Shown in pieces: positions 34,106-43,692 of a stretch of 64,000 nt of DNA; the first letter of the stretch is position 1, and each line of letters begins with the position of its first letter. Below the pieces are notes generated by a model. It worked only from the letters and a program-made list of their open reading frames with translations, made no database searches and was not told the DNA's origin. Source of the stretch: Ruminococcus sp. (lineage in GTDB: Bacteria > Bacillota > Clostridia > Oscillospirales > Ruminococcaceae); NCBI GenBank assembly GCA_017624895.1, contig JAGAMB010000005.1, forward strand, positions 33,944 to 97,943. The letters run 5' to 3'. Made by a program: the position numbers and the translations under genes.

Positions 34106-34303
34106 ATGGCTAATTGTACCTTATTCAAGGCAGCACCGCACAAAGCCCGCCTGACGGATTTGCACGAAATCTGCTTGCACAAGCTATTGCTCCACCAACT
34201 AACTCCTGAAGAATTATATGAAGCTTGGGTAGTAAAAGGCAAGGAAGAAAGCCGAAAGATTTTGTCGTTTGCTATAATTTTTGGAGCAATATGTGCGATA
34301 TAG
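34106..34303 (+). other. Small ORF lying inside repeat family B copy 1 (probably not a gene)
   Basis: A 65-codon frame (starts MANCTLFKAAPHKARLTDLH and continues through KLLLHQLTPEELYEAW). There is no Shine-Dalgarno site. A degraded related frame (LHQLTLENLY.., ..YYMKLGEQKAKK) is found in the family B copy at 45342. I interpret the frame as a by-product of the repeat, though a short-peptide family cannot be excluded. Confidence 0.4.
34127..34291 (+). repeat. Dispersed repeat family B, copy 1, in the murC leader
   Basis: A left arm (34127-34184) shared with 13535-13602 is followed by the terminus TATTGCTCCACCAACTAA (34185-34202). An inverted copy of the end, TGGAGCAATA, lies at 34282-34291, so 34185-34291 is bounded by short inverted termini. 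It sits between the promoter at 34060 and murC. Confidence 0.7.
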
Positions 34304-34328
34304 CCTCAAAAAAAGAAAGGTGATATAT

Positions 34329-35741
34329 TTGGACAGAAACATTTTAAACGGAAAAAAACACATTCATTTTATCGGTATCGGCGGTTCGGGTATGTACCCA
34401 CTCGCACAGATACTCCACGGTCAGGGCTACTATCTCACAGGTTCCGATAACAACGAAACTGAAACCCTTGACGCTGTGAGAAATATGGGTATTCCCGTAT
34501 TTATCGGTCAAAGAGCTGAAAATATCGAGGGTGCTGATCTTATTGTACACACAGCAGCTATTATGGCAGATAACCCTGAGCTTATCGCTGCTAAAGAAAG
34601 CGGCGTCCCCGTGCTGGAGCGCGCTGACCTCCTCGGCATCGTTACAGGCTGGTATGACAGGGCTGTGTGCGTTTCAGGTACTCACGGCAAAACCTCTACA
34701 ACCTCAATGATTACTCAGATCATGTATACGGCAGGTATCGACCTCTCCGCTTATATCGGCGGAAAGCTCCCCTGCATCGGCGGAAGCGGCAAGGCCGGTT
34801 CAAGCGATATCCTTGTCTGCGAATCCTGCGAATTTGAGGATCACTTCCTTAAATTCCTCCCCGATATTTCAGTCGTTCTCAACATTGACGCCGATCATCT
34901 CGACTACTTCGGCACACTTGAAAATATAATCGAATCCTTCCGAAAATTCAACAACAACACGACAAAATGCATAATAATCAACGGCACAGACGAAAACTCT
35001 ATGAAATCCTTGGATGGCGTTGTTGGCAAGGAAATAATCACTTTCGGAAGTAATAACAGCTGCGATTACTACCCCGAAAATATTGTTCACAACGGTCTGC
35101 TCACCACCTACGACGCTATGTACAAAGGCGAAAAACTGGGAGAAATTACTCTCCACGTTGCCGGCATACACAACGTCCTTAACTCCCTTGCAGCTGTTGC
35201 GGCAGCTCGCTACTGCGGTGTGGAATTTGAGCATATCGCCAAAGGACTTGAAGATTTCCGCGGTGCAAAGCGCCGTTTCGACAAGCTTGGTGAAGTCAAC
35301 GGCATTACCATTGTTGACGATTACGCTCACCATCCCACGGAGCTTGAAGCTACCCTCAAAGCGGCTATGGAGATGAATTTCCGCAAGGTATGGGCAATTT
35401 TCCAGCCATTCACATTCAGCCGTACAAAGCTGCTCCTTGATGATTTTGTCCGCGTATTGCAGATACCCGATCACACCATTCTGACGGATATTATGGGAAG
35501 CCGCGAAAAAAACACCTACGGCATTTTCACTCGTCATCTGGCAGAACAGATACCCGACTGCGTATGGTTCCCACAGGACGAAACGGCTGAATGGACAGAT
35601 GAGAGAAAATATTTCAACTTCGGTCAGATATGCGACTATGTTTGCGAAAATGCACAGTCAGGGGATCTTGTTATAACTCTCGGCTGCGGTGACGCTTACA
35701 AAATCGCCAAAATGATTATCAGTAAATTATCAGAGAAATAA
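34329..35741 (+). CDS. murC: UDP-N-acetylmuramate-L-alanine ligase
   Basis: Adds the first amino acid to UDP-MurNAc in peptidoglycan synthesis. The N-terminal domain has FIGIGGSGMYPLA, the central ATPase motif SGTHGKTSTTSMI, and the C-terminal domain FQPFTFSRT and DDYAHHPTE. I start at the TTG at 34329 (MDRNILNGKKHIHF, 470 residues), which has AAAGGTGA 5 nt upstream; a reading from the ATG at 34281 adds 16 residues within the repeat. It is the first gene of the wall cluster. Confidence 0.94.
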   Translation: MDRNILNGKKHIHFIGIGGSGMYPLAQILHGQGYYLTGSDNNETETLDAVRNMGIPVFIGQRAENIEGADLIVHTAAIMADNPELIAAKESGVPVLERADLLGIVTGWYDRAVCVSGTHGKTSTTSMITQIMYTAGIDLSAYIGGKLPCIGGSGKAGSSDILVCESCEFEDHFLKFLPDISVVLNIDADHLDYFGTLENIIESFRKFNNNTTKCIIINGTDENSMKSLDGVVGKEIITFGSNNSCDYYPENIVHNGLLTTYDAMYKGEKLGEITLHVAGIHNVLNSLAAVAAARYCGVEFEHIAKGLEDFRGAKRRFDKLGEVNGITIVDDYAHHPTELEATLKAAMEMNFRKVWAIFQPFTFSRTKLLLDDFVRVLQIPDHTILTDIMGSREKNTYGIFTRHLAEQIPDCVWFPQDETAEWTDERKYFNFGQICDYVCENAQSGDLVITLGCGDAYKIAKMIISKLSEK

Positions 35742-35755
35742 TTTTTGAAATGTAT

Positions 35756-35777
35756 GGGACGATTCCCACATCGTCCC
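35756..35777 (+). terminator. Hairpin after murC
   Basis: Perfect 7-bp stem GGGACGA / TCGTCCC with an 8-nt loop, 15 nt after the stop. The following sequence (GTCAAGACATATTTTT) has only a distant T run, so termination would be partial. Confidence 0.45.
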
Positions 35778-35898
35778 GTCAAGACATATTTTTCATAGAC
35801 AGCCCCTGCAAATTAGCGTTCAACTGTAAATTTGCCGCACATAAAGCTAACGGCTAAAAGCTAATTGCTAAAAAGAAATACAGAAAGGAAACAAAAAA

Positions 35899-36267
35899 AT
35901 GCTTAACGATGTAAAAGTTGTAATCTGCGGAAAGGAATACAAGCTCAGAACCGCAGAATCCCCCAATTACGTGTATTCCCTCGCTCGTGCCTTAGAAGCT
36001 AAAATCAACGAGCATATGAGTTCAGGCAGCGGCACATCTCCTTATACTGCCGCTATTATGGTTGCCCTCAGCGTTCTTGACGACCTCAATAAGGCTAATC
36101 AGCGCCTTGACAATATCCGCACACAGACTAAAGAATATGTGGACGAGGCAGGCAAAAGCCGCATTGAACGCGATTCTGCACAGAAAGAGGTGGAGGCACT
36201 CAAGGCTAAAATCGTTCAGCTTGAAAATATGATAAAGCTCCGCCAGCTCAAGGATAGTCTTGAATGA
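35899..36267 (+). CDS. zapA: Cell division protein ZapA
   Basis: FtsZ-associated protein that bundles Z-ring filaments. 122 residues: the N-terminal ZapA domain (VKVVICGKEYKLRTAESPNY, VYSLARALEAKINEH) and a C-terminal coiled coil (about 65-120). AGAAAGGAAA precedes the ATG. It overlaps the next gene by four bases (ATGA). Gene order zapA-U32 peptidase is common in Clostridia. Confidence 0.9.
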   Translation: MLNDVKVVICGKEYKLRTAESPNYVYSLARALEAKINEHMSSGSGTSPYTAAIMVALSVLDDLNKANQRLDNIRTQTKEYVDEAGKSRIERDSAQKEVEALKAKIVQLENMIKLRQLKDSLE

Positions 36268-38306
36268 AGTTCCCCGAAATACTCGCCCCCGCAGGCAGCA
36301 CAGAAGCGCTGACTGCCGCACTGCGCACAGGTGCAGACGCGGTATACCTCGGAGGAAAGAGCTATTCCGCAAGAAATAATGCCTCCAATTTCACCGATGA
36401 GGAGCTTTCGGAGGCTGTCAGGTTATGCCATATTCACGGCGCTAAGCTTTATCTTGCGGTCAACACTCTTATTTCTGACAACGAGATCGGTCATTTCTGT
36501 GATTTCATCAAAAAAACTGCTGAATACGGTGTTGACGGCTATATCGTTCAGGATATAGGTGCCGCGGATATCATACGCTCCGCTGTTCCTGACGCCGTTC
36601 TCCACGGCTCAACTCAGCTTTCAGTACATACCGTTTCAGGAGTACGTCAGCTAAAGGAAATGGGCTTTTCCCGTGTTGTTCCTGCCCGTGAGCTATCAGC
36701 CGATACCCTTGAAAGGATATGCCGCGAGGATATCGAAACCGAGGTTTTCGTCCATGGCGCGCTGTGTATGTCAGTTTCCGGACAATGCTATATGTCCGCT
36801 GTTATCGGCTCACGCTCCGCTAACCGCGGCTGCTGCGGACAGGCTTGCCGACTGCCATTTTCTGCCAACGGAAATAAAAATTCAGCCGCATTATCTCTGA
36901 AAGACCTTTCACTTCTTGAACACACGGACAAGCTGCGTGAAATCGGCGTTGACTCCCTTAAAATAGAAGGACGTATGAAGCGTCCGGAATATATAGCCTC
37001 CGCTGTTTCGGAGCTGAAAAAAGCTTTTGACGGAAAATCTCCCGATATGAAAACACTCCGCGGAATATTCTCACGAAGCGGCTTTACAGACGGCTATTTC
37101 ACGGCAAAAAGGCAGAATATGTTCGGTGTACGTGAAAAAGAGGACGTTATCGCCGCAAAGGAGATAATCCCCACCCTCCACGAGCTTTACAGAAGTGAAA
37201 GAGCCGTTTATTCTGTAGATTTTCATGGCATAATAAAAGCAGGGCAGCCTGTGAGCATTACAGCTGTATGCGGTGAATTATCAGCAGAGGTTACGGGCGA
37301 TATTCCCGATATTGCACAGAAATCCCCGACCTCAACAGAAACTCTTGAAAAACAGCTTTCAAAGCTTGGAGATACAGTTTTCACTCTTGGCAGCATCACA
37401 GCCGATATAGATGACGGACTTTTTGTTCCTGCCGGAAAATTAAACGAGCTTCGCCGCCTTTCCATTGAAAAGCTGACGGAAAAGCTTGCAGAATACAACA
37501 AGCCTAAGTACACTATTACGGACTATATCCCTGAAGTACCGCAGAGTATCCCCCCTCACAGCGGCAAAAATACCCCTGTGAGAGTTTTCTGCCGAACAGC
37601 AGAACAGGCAATTGCTGCCGCTGAACTGTCAGAATATGTGGTCATACCCGAAAATATCATTACGGAAAGACTTACGGAAATTATTCCCAAAGATAAGATA
37701 ATAATTTCCCCTCCCCGATTTACGGTAAATGAGGAGAAAACTATTTCCCGTCTTGCGGAGCTGAAAAACCTCGGTCTGAGCCGTATTCTCTGCCATACTC
37801 TGGATACAGCGGCTATGGGAAAAGCTCTGGGATTTACACTCCACGGCAGCTTCACTATGAATGTGTTCAACTCTTTTTCGGCGGAATATCTGCATAAGCT
37901 TGGCTTTGAAGATTGTATCATCTCCCCCGAAATGACGCTTGACCAGCTTGAAAATATGCGTACATCTTTACCGCTTGGCGCTGTAATATACGGCAGACTC
38001 CCCCTTATGCTTACGAGAAACTGCCCTATAAAGAATGAGATCGGCTGCAAAAATTGTACAGGCTCACTTATTGACAGAACTTCACGAAGCCTGCCTGTTG
38101 TCTGCTCCGCGGACTATGTTGAAATTCTCAACTCCGATATGCTTTGTATGAGCGACAGGGCGGATAAATTCCGAAATACCGCGTTTTTTGCCGTTCTGCT
38201 CCACAATGAGGACAAAAACGGAACAATTGCCGCTATATCAGGCGAAAAGCCTGCTGGCAGCGTTACACGAGGACTATACTACAGAGGAGTTTGTGAAAAT
38301 ATATGA
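36264..38306 (+). CDS. U32-family peptidase-like protein
   Basis: 680 residues. The N-terminal half is the U32 barrel (ILAPAGSTEALTAALRTGAD, DGYIVQDIGAADI, STQLSVHTVSG, EVFVHGALCMSVSGQCYMS) with Cys residues that include CCGQACRLPF; the C-terminal half has further Cys in NCPIKNEIGCKNCTG. The RlhA-like members of U32 hydroxylate 23S rRNA C2501 and probably bind an iron-sulphur cluster; others act in tRNA or ubiquinone hydroxylation. Proteolysis is doubtful. It is coupled to zapA and dut by ATGA overlaps. Confidence 0.85.
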   Translation: MKFPEILAPAGSTEALTAALRTGADAVYLGGKSYSARNNASNFTDEELSEAVRLCHIHGAKLYLAVNTLISDNEIGHFCDFIKKTAEYGVDGYIVQDIGAADIIRSAVPDAVLHGSTQLSVHTVSGVRQLKEMGFSRVVPARELSADTLERICREDIETEVFVHGALCMSVSGQCYMSAVIGSRSANRGCCGQACRLPFSANGNKNSAALSLKDLSLLEHTDKLREIGVDSLKIEGRMKRPEYIASAVSELKKAFDGKSPDMKTLRGIFSRSGFTDGYFTAKRQNMFGVREKEDVIAAKEIIPTLHELYRSERAVYSVDFHGIIKAGQPVSITAVCGELSAEVTGDIPDIAQKSPTSTETLEKQLSKLGDTVFTLGSITADIDDGLFVPAGKLNELRRLSIEKLTEKLAEYNKPKYTITDYIPEVPQSIPPHSGKNTPVRVFCRTAEQAIAAAELSEYVVIPENIITERLTEIIPKDKIIISPPRFTVNEEKTISRLAELKNLGLSRILCHTLDTAAMGKALGFTLHGSFTMNVFNSFSAEYLHKLGFEDCIISPEMTLDQLENMRTSLPLGAVIYGRLPLMLTRNCPIKNEIGCKNCTGSLIDRTSRSLPVVCSADYVEILNSDMLCMSDRADKFRNTAFFAVLLHNEDKNGTIAAISGEKPAGSVTRGLYYRGVCENI

Positions 38307-38740
38307 AGCTGACTTTTAAAAAACTTGATGAAAAGGCTGTAATCCCATCACGGGCAACTCCAGCCAGCGCAGGTCTTGACATATGCGCAAGAATTGACGA
38401 ACCTGTAATACTCGCTCCCAACGAGATAAAAATGATACCTACAGGACTTACTGCAATGACCGACTGTGATGATGTTGCACTTCTTATCTACCCACGTTCG
38501 GGACTTTCAACAAAATTCGGCGTAACTCTTGCAAACTGCGTGGGAGTTGTTGACAGCGACTACCGCGGTGCATGGTTCATTCCCCTTATAAATCACGGTA
38601 AAGAGCCGTTTACCGTTGAGGACGGAATGAGAATAGCACAGCTTATACCCACAAAGGTGCTTTTCCCGGAAATAGAGGTAAGCGATACACTTACAGAAAC
38701 GGAAAGAGGCGCAAATGGCTTCGGTTCATCGGGAATTTAA
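38303..38740 (+). CDS. dut: dUTP diphosphatase
   Basis: Hydrolyses dUTP to keep uracil out of DNA and to supply dUMP. 145 residues with all trimeric-dUTPase motifs: PASAGLDICARI, YPRSGLSTKFGV, NCVGVVDSDYRG, DGMRIAQLIP and the C-terminal ERGANGFGSSG. It overlaps the U32 gene by four bases. Confidence 0.96.
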   Translation: MKLTFKKLDEKAVIPSRATPASAGLDICARIDEPVILAPNEIKMIPTGLTAMTDCDDVALLIYPRSGLSTKFGVTLANCVGVVDSDYRGAWFIPLINHGKEPFTVEDGMRIAQLIPTKVLFPEIEVSDTLTETERGANGFGSSGI

Positions 38741-38770
38741 CCCATACTATACACATAAAGGAGATAAAAA

Positions 38771-39031
38771 ATGAAAAAATTATATATGGTTTTTCTGATT
38801 GCTGTTGCGATTATATTCGGTTATCATATCGGAAACGCAGTTATCGGAACTGCCGGTCTGAGCTGGCTCAGCTATGGCAGATCATTCGGTTTCCCCAATA
38901 CACCTATCACCTTTGGCGGCGTTATCAACCTGAGCATCGGCTTTGAGTTCAACATTAATGTTGCTCAGGTTCTTCTCATTGTTACAGCCATCATTGTATA
39001 TACCAAAACAGCCCCGAAGCTTTTTGCATAG
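38771..39031 (+). CDS. DUF4321 small membrane protein upstream of mreB
   Basis: 86 residues with two hydrophobic helices (MKKLYMVFLIAVAIIFGYH and VAQVLLIVTAIIVYT) and the loop SWLSYGRSFGFP typical of DUF4321. Members of this family lie directly upstream of mreB in many Clostridia, and a role in cell shape is inferred from position only. AAAGGAG precedes the ATG. Confidence 0.7.
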   Translation: MKKLYMVFLIAVAIIFGYHIGNAVIGTAGLSWLSYGRSFGFPNTPITFGGVINLSIGFEFNINVAQVLLIVTAIIVYTKTAPKLFA

Positions 39032-39070
39032 TAAGGGAAAATAAACAAAACTTGTTTAAGGAGCTAAAAA

Positions 39071-40087
39071 ATGTTTACAAAAGATATTGGTATAGATTTA
39101 GGAACGGCAAATACTCTTGTTTACCTCAGAGGCAAGGGCATTATCATCAGAGAACCCTCAGTTGTTGCGGTCAACACACGTACTGACAAGACGCGCTATG
39201 TCGGTATGGAGGCAAAAGAAGTAATCGGCAGAACTCCCGGTTCTATCGTTGCTGTGCGTCCGCTTAAAGACGGGGTTATAGCAGATTTTGACATTGCCAC
39301 AACAATGCTTCAGGAATTTATAAAAAAGGCTTTAAGGGGTACAATACTAACAAAGGCAAACGTTATTATCTGCATACCCTCAGGTGTTACTGCCGTTGAA
39401 AGACGAGCTGTACGCGAAGCCTGCAAAAAAGCAGGCGCAAACAACGTCCTTATCATTGAGGAGCCTATGGCTGCGGCTATAGGTGCAGGTCTGCCCACAC
39501 GTACTCCCTCCGGAAGTATGATAGTAGATATCGGCGGCGGCACAAGTGAGGTCGCTGTTATATCCCTTGGCGGAATTGTTGCTTCACGCTCTATCAGATG
39601 CGCCGGAGATGAATTTGACGCTTCCATTATCAACTACATCAAGAAGAAGTATAACCTGCTTATCGGTGAAAGAACAGCTGAAAATATCAAGGTTGAGATC
39701 GGCTCTGCTTTCCCCGGAGAAAAGGAAGACACTATGGAGATCAAGGGAAGAAATCTCCTTAACGGACTTCCCGAAAATATAACTGTCAATTCTGCTGAGA
39801 TACGTGACGCTCTTGTTGAGGCTCTTGCAAAGGTCATTGACGCTGTAAAGGCTACTCTGGAGGAAACTCCCCCTGAGCTTTCAGCAGATATTATCGACCA
39901 CGGTATTACTCTTACAGGCGGCGGCGCCCTGCTCCGCGGTCTTGACAAGCTTATTTCCCGTGAAACAGGTATGCCTGTATATATTGCCGAATATCCTCTC
40001 GACTGCGTTGCTGAGGGTACAGGAAAAATACTGGAAAACATCAACGATTATCAGGACGCTCTTACAGAAAATGTCAAGTATTATTAA
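39071..40087 (+). CDS. mreB: Rod-shape actin homologue MreB
   Basis: Membrane-associated actin-like protein that directs wall synthesis. 338 residues with [14 protein letters not shown] (phosphate 1), [13 protein letters not shown] (phosphate 2), [13 protein letters not shown] (adenosine) and the conserved [13 protein letters not shown]. Whether it is MreB, Mbl or MreBH cannot be decided by eye; mreC and mreD follow. AAGGAG precedes the ATG. Confidence 0.95.
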   Translation: MFTKDIGIDLGTANTLVYLRGKGIIIREPSVVAVNTRTDKTRYVGMEAKEVIGRTPGSIVAVRPLKDGVIADFDIATTMLQEFIKKALRGTILTKANVIICIPSGVTAVERRAVREACKKAGANNVLIIEEPMAAAIGAGLPTRTPSGSMIVDIGGGTSEVAVISLGGIVASRSIRCAGDEFDASIINYIKKKYNLLIGERTAENIKVEIGSAFPGEKEDTMEIKGRNLLNGLPENITVNSAEIRDALVEALAKVIDAVKATLEETPPELSADIIDHGITLTGGGALLRGLDKLISRETGMPVYIAEYPLDCVAEGTGKILENINDYQDALTENVKYY

Positions 40088-40098
40088 GGAGGCACTAA

Positions 40099-40989
40099 AT
40101 GGGCGAATTTTTGAAAAGTACACGTTTTAAAGTTCTGCTTGCCTTTATTGCTTTTCTCGTAGGTATTATGATATACTCCGTTACAAAGGGCGGCTACTCT
40201 CTTTCAGGAGCTTCCTTTATCAATACCATTACAAAGCCATTCCGCTTTGTTTCAAACAGCATATCTATGAAAATGGAAAAAAATGCTGACAGAATAAGCA
40301 ATGCCGACGCTTACTATGAAGAAAATCTTGAGCTGAAAAGACAAATCGGAGAGCTTAACAAAAAGCTGACAGAATATGACGATCTCCTTGCAGAAGTCGA
40401 GGAACTGCGTAAGCTTGTGGTTATTAAGGAGGAGCATCCCGACAGCGTTTTCTCACAGTCTGCCGAAGTTATGGGATATGTTGCAAACGATCCCTTCAAG
40501 GGCTTTACCATTGACAGAGGCTATGCTGACGGAATTGAACCGTACTCACCTGTAATAACTCCTGAGGGCATCGTGGGCATTGTTATCGAGGTATCACAGC
40601 ACAGCTCAACGGTGCGTACCCTTCTTTCCCCCGATTTATCCATTGCAGCTATATGTTCGTCTACAAATACAGACTTCGGAATTGTTGAAGGCTCTGTTCT
40701 TTCTGCTGAAAATTCAAGGACAAAGCTTACACATCTGGACAAAAATCACGGAATAAAAAAGGGCGACCTTATGATAACTTCGGGAAGCAGCGGACTTTTC
40801 CCCAAGGATTACGCTATAGGTACTGTTACAGATGTGGGTATTGAAGCAAATGGTCTTTCAGCCTATGCGGAAATTGAACCTGCTGCTGATATTTCCCGTC
40901 TGCGCTCCGTATTCGTTATAATGGACTTTGACGGAAAGAACGGAGAGGAAGAAAAGGAGGATACCGATGAGGCTGAAAACAACCCGTGA
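40099..40989 (+). CDS. mreC: Rod-shape-determining protein MreC
   Basis: Membrane protein that links MreB to the periplasmic wall machinery. 296 residues: one N-terminal membrane helix (VLLAFIAFLVGIMIYSV), a coiled coil (about 70-110) and the beta-barrel MreC domain (VMGYVANDPFKGFTIDRGYADG, by position). The C-terminus is acidic and overlaps mreD by 23 nt. AAGGAGG precedes the ATG. Confidence 0.93.
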   Translation: MGEFLKSTRFKVLLAFIAFLVGIMIYSVTKGGYSLSGASFINTITKPFRFVSNSISMKMEKNADRISNADAYYEENLELKRQIGELNKKLTEYDDLLAEVEELRKLVVIKEEHPDSVFSQSAEVMGYVANDPFKGFTIDRGYADGIEPYSPVITPEGIVGIVIEVSQHSSTVRTLLSPDLSIAAICSSTNTDFGIVEGSVLSAENSRTKLTHLDKNHGIKKGDLMITSGSSGLFPKDYAIGTVTDVGIEANGLSAYAEIEPAADISRLRSVFVIMDFDGKNGEEEKEDTDEAENNP

Positions 40990-41524
40990 AAAACGTATCC
41001 TCTACTTTAAAACAATACTGCGCTGGTTTCTTTATTATTTCATTATATTTTCAAGCTTTGTCATTATGACCTCCGGTTCGTGGACAAAGCCTGTACTCCT
41101 TGTGCCTGCTGCCCTGCTTATTGCCGTTAACAACGACCTTATGGCATCAGCTTACACGGGAGCTTTCTGCGGATTTCTCATTGATATAGCCTGCGGACGG
41201 CTTATTGGCTTCAATGCCGTTCTCCTCACCGTATTCTGCGTGGCGGCTACACTTGTCTTTGAGCTTTACCTCCGCAAAAAATTCATAAACTATATTGTTA
41301 TAATATCCGCTGTATCCTTTCTTCAATGCTGGCTGGACTATAAATTCTTCTACGAAATATGGGGGTATGCCGATGTTGAACGGATATTCACCGCCATCAC
41401 CCTTAAAGTATGGCTGTATACCGTCATTTCAGCGGTAATACTCTATTTTGTATTCAAAATTATCAACAATCTCCTTATGCCTAAGGAGCATCTTACAATT
41501 GAAGAAGTCATACGTACAAGTTAG
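40967..41524 (+). CDS. mreD: Rod-shape-determining protein MreD
   Basis: Integral membrane protein of about five helices acting with MreC. 185 residues from ATG 40967 (AAGGAGG site), starting MRLKTTREKRILYFKTI. The longer reading from 40928 would deepen the overlap with mreC without support. Similarity to MreD rests on size, hydrophobic pattern and position between mreC and a class B PBP. Confidence 0.85.
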   Translation: MRLKTTREKRILYFKTILRWFLYYFIIFSSFVIMTSGSWTKPVLLVPAALLIAVNNDLMASAYTGAFCGFLIDIACGRLIGFNAVLLTVFCVAATLVFELYLRKKFINYIVIISAVSFLQCWLDYKFFYEIWGYADVERIFTAITLKVWLYTVISAVILYFVFKIINNLLMPKEHLTIEEVIRTS

Positions 41525-41533
41525 GAGGCATAA

Positions 41534-43651
41534 ATGAAATCTGTTTCAGATACAATAAAGTCAGTCGTTATTGTGCTGCTGGTCATATGCCTCGGTGTTC
41601 TTTCGTCAATGAAGCTGATAAAGCTCCAGATAGTCGAGGGAGATGAGGCTGTTACTGCTCCGCGGTATGACAGCGACGCCATAACTTATAAAAGGGAGGT
41701 TACTCCCACACGAGGAGAAATTCTCGATTACCGCGGAAATGTCATTATAGGCAACACCCCCCGCACCGATATTGTATTGCAGTACGCTCTTTTCCCGAAA
41801 GAATATCAGGAGGGCAACGCAATACTCCTCCGTCTTTACAATGAGCTTGCTGCGAAAGAATATATTTTCGAGGAGGTTCTTCCTGTAACGATGACAGCTC
41901 CATATGAATTTACGGAGAATGATACGGCTGACGTCACGGAAAGACTTAACCTCAATGTGTATGCTACGGCTGAAAACTGTATTGACAAACTTATCTCAGA
42001 CTATGAGATTTCTGAGGAGTATACGCAGGACGAAAAACGTATTATTGCAGGTCTGCGATATGCAATGCTTGCAAAGGATTTTTCCTATAACAATGACCTT
42101 GTTCTTGCACAGGACGTTAAAAAATCCACAATTATCAGATTAAAAGAGCTGGGCAATATCCTCAAAGGCGTAAATGCTGTGGAAACCGCAGACCGTAAGA
42201 TCATAAGAGGAGATATTCTTCCTCACGAAATTGGTATGGTTGGCCCGATCTACGCTGAGGAATACGACGAACTGAAAGAAAAAGGCTACGCTATGAATGA
42301 CGTAGTAGGCAAAAGCGGTATCGAATACGCTATGGAGACTGAGCTGCGAGGTCAGAACGGTCTGGAGGAGGTTACTATCCTCAACGGCGCTGTTGCGGAT
42401 ATCCATACAATTGAAGAAACTGTTCCCGGTCAGACAGTAAAACTCACCATAGACGGCGCTTTTCAGGTGAAAATACAAAATGCTCTTGACAGCTTCCTCA
42501 CACGTTTCGGCTACTATGGCGGCCGCAAAGTTGAAAAGGGCGCTGTTACTGTCCTCGATGCAAAAACAGGAGCAGTCCTTGCAATGGCAACAGCTCCAAC
42601 CTATAACCTCAAAGATTTTGAGAAGGATTACGATAAATTGCTGGAAGATCCAAACTCTCCTATGTTCAACCGCTGTACCTGGGGACAGTATCTCCCCGGT
42701 TCAACGTTCAAGACAATTACTGCTACGGCAGGTCTTAACGAAGGCGTTGTTGACGGGTATACATCCTTCAACTGTCTTACAAATTATGAATTTTATGGCA
42801 GCCATTTCCAATGTACAGGATATCATACCTATATATCGGCACGACGCGCAATTGAAGTATCCTGCAACGTGTACTTCTACGAGGTTTCAAGACTTCTTGG
42901 TATTGACAATATTACAAAATATGCCGAACTTTACGGTCTTGGCTCACCTCTCGGACTTGAAACAGGCGACGCAGCCGGATTTCTCTGTAATCCCGAAACC
43001 TTTGAGGAACGCGGACAGCCGTGGTATATCGGTTACGTAATTCAGGCAGGTATCGGCAACCAGGACTGTGGCTTCACCCCCCTGCAGCTTGCAACTGTAG
43101 CAAGCACTATCGGCAACAGAGGTGTACGCTACAAGCCATATTTAGTTGACAGTCTTTACACCTACGGCACAAAGGAAATGACATCAAAGACAAAGCCTGA
43201 AGTGGCAGAAAAAATCGAACTGAACTATGATTATGTATATGATTACATCATCGGCGGTATGGTTGACGCTGCAAGAAACGTACCTGCTCCCTATAATCTG
43301 ACAGGCTACAATTTCAATGTAGCTATCAAGACAGGTACTCCACAGACGGATATGAACGATAAGAGCAAGCAGAACTCTGTTTTCATCGGGTTTGCTCCTG
43401 CTGACGATCCGCAGATTGCATTTGCAGGAGTCATCGAGGGCGGTGAATATTCAAAGTACATTGTACGCGATATAATCGACTCTTATGAGGAATGTTTCGG
43501 CTTCGGCAAAAAGAAAAATGAAGTTGAACTTCCTCCGGAAGTAAGAGGAGGAACTACCGCCAAGACAACAACTGCCACAACTACAAGCACATCAACAGGA
43601 ACATCAACGATCACAAACACAACCACAACAACAACAACAACTGTACGATAG
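41534..43651 (+). CDS. Class B penicillin-binding protein (PBP2/MrdA type)
   Basis: Transpeptidase of the elongation machinery, 705 residues. One membrane helix (residues 10-26) is followed by the PBP dimerisation domain (TPTRGEILDYRGNVI) and the transpeptidase with the active Ser390 in PGSTFK, the SCN triad and KTGTPQTD. A threonine/serine-rich tail (about 680-705: TTAKTTTATTTSTST...) encoded by ACA/ACT repeats ends the protein. It is the last gene of the mre cluster. AGGAGG precedes the ATG. Confidence 0.93.
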   Translation: MKSVSDTIKSVVIVLLVICLGVLSSMKLIKLQIVEGDEAVTAPRYDSDAITYKREVTPTRGEILDYRGNVIIGNTPRTDIVLQYALFPKEYQEGNAILLRLYNELAAKEYIFEEVLPVTMTAPYEFTENDTADVTERLNLNVYATAENCIDKLISDYEISEEYTQDEKRIIAGLRYAMLAKDFSYNNDLVLAQDVKKSTIIRLKELGNILKGVNAVETADRKIIRGDILPHEIGMVGPIYAEEYDELKEKGYAMNDVVGKSGIEYAMETELRGQNGLEEVTILNGAVADIHTIEETVPGQTVKLTIDGAFQVKIQNALDSFLTRFGYYGGRKVEKGAVTVLDAKTGAVLAMATAPTYNLKDFEKDYDKLLEDPNSPMFNRCTWGQYLPGSTFKTITATAGLNEGVVDGYTSFNCLTNYEFYGSHFQCTGYHTYISARRAIEVSCNVYFYEVSRLLGIDNITKYAELYGLGSPLGLETGDAAGFLCNPETFEERGQPWYIGYVIQAGIGNQDCGFTPLQLATVASTIGNRGVRYKPYLVDSLYTYGTKEMTSKTKPEVAEKIELNYDYVYDYIIGGMVDAARNVPAPYNLTGYNFNVAIKTGTPQTDMNDKSKQNSVFIGFAPADDPQIAFAGVIEGGEYSKYIVRDIIDSYEECFGFGKKKNEVELPPEVRGGTTAKTTTATTTSTSTGTSTITNTTTTTTTTVR

Positions 43652-43656
43652 AAAAC

Positions 43657-43688
43657 AAGGGCGAGCCATTTGTTAAATGCTCGCCCTT
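43657..43688. terminator. Terminator shared by PBP2 (plus) and spoVM (minus)
   Basis: AAGGGCGAGC / GCTCGCCCTT stem with a short A-T-rich loop. The T run is better on the minus strand (TTGTTTTC), so it may mainly serve spoVM. Confidence 0.7.
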
Positions 43689-43692
43689 GCTG

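Noticed and set aside
34869-35537. Minus-strand 222-residue frame in murC
   Set aside because: It is antisense to conserved MurC motifs and has no family match.
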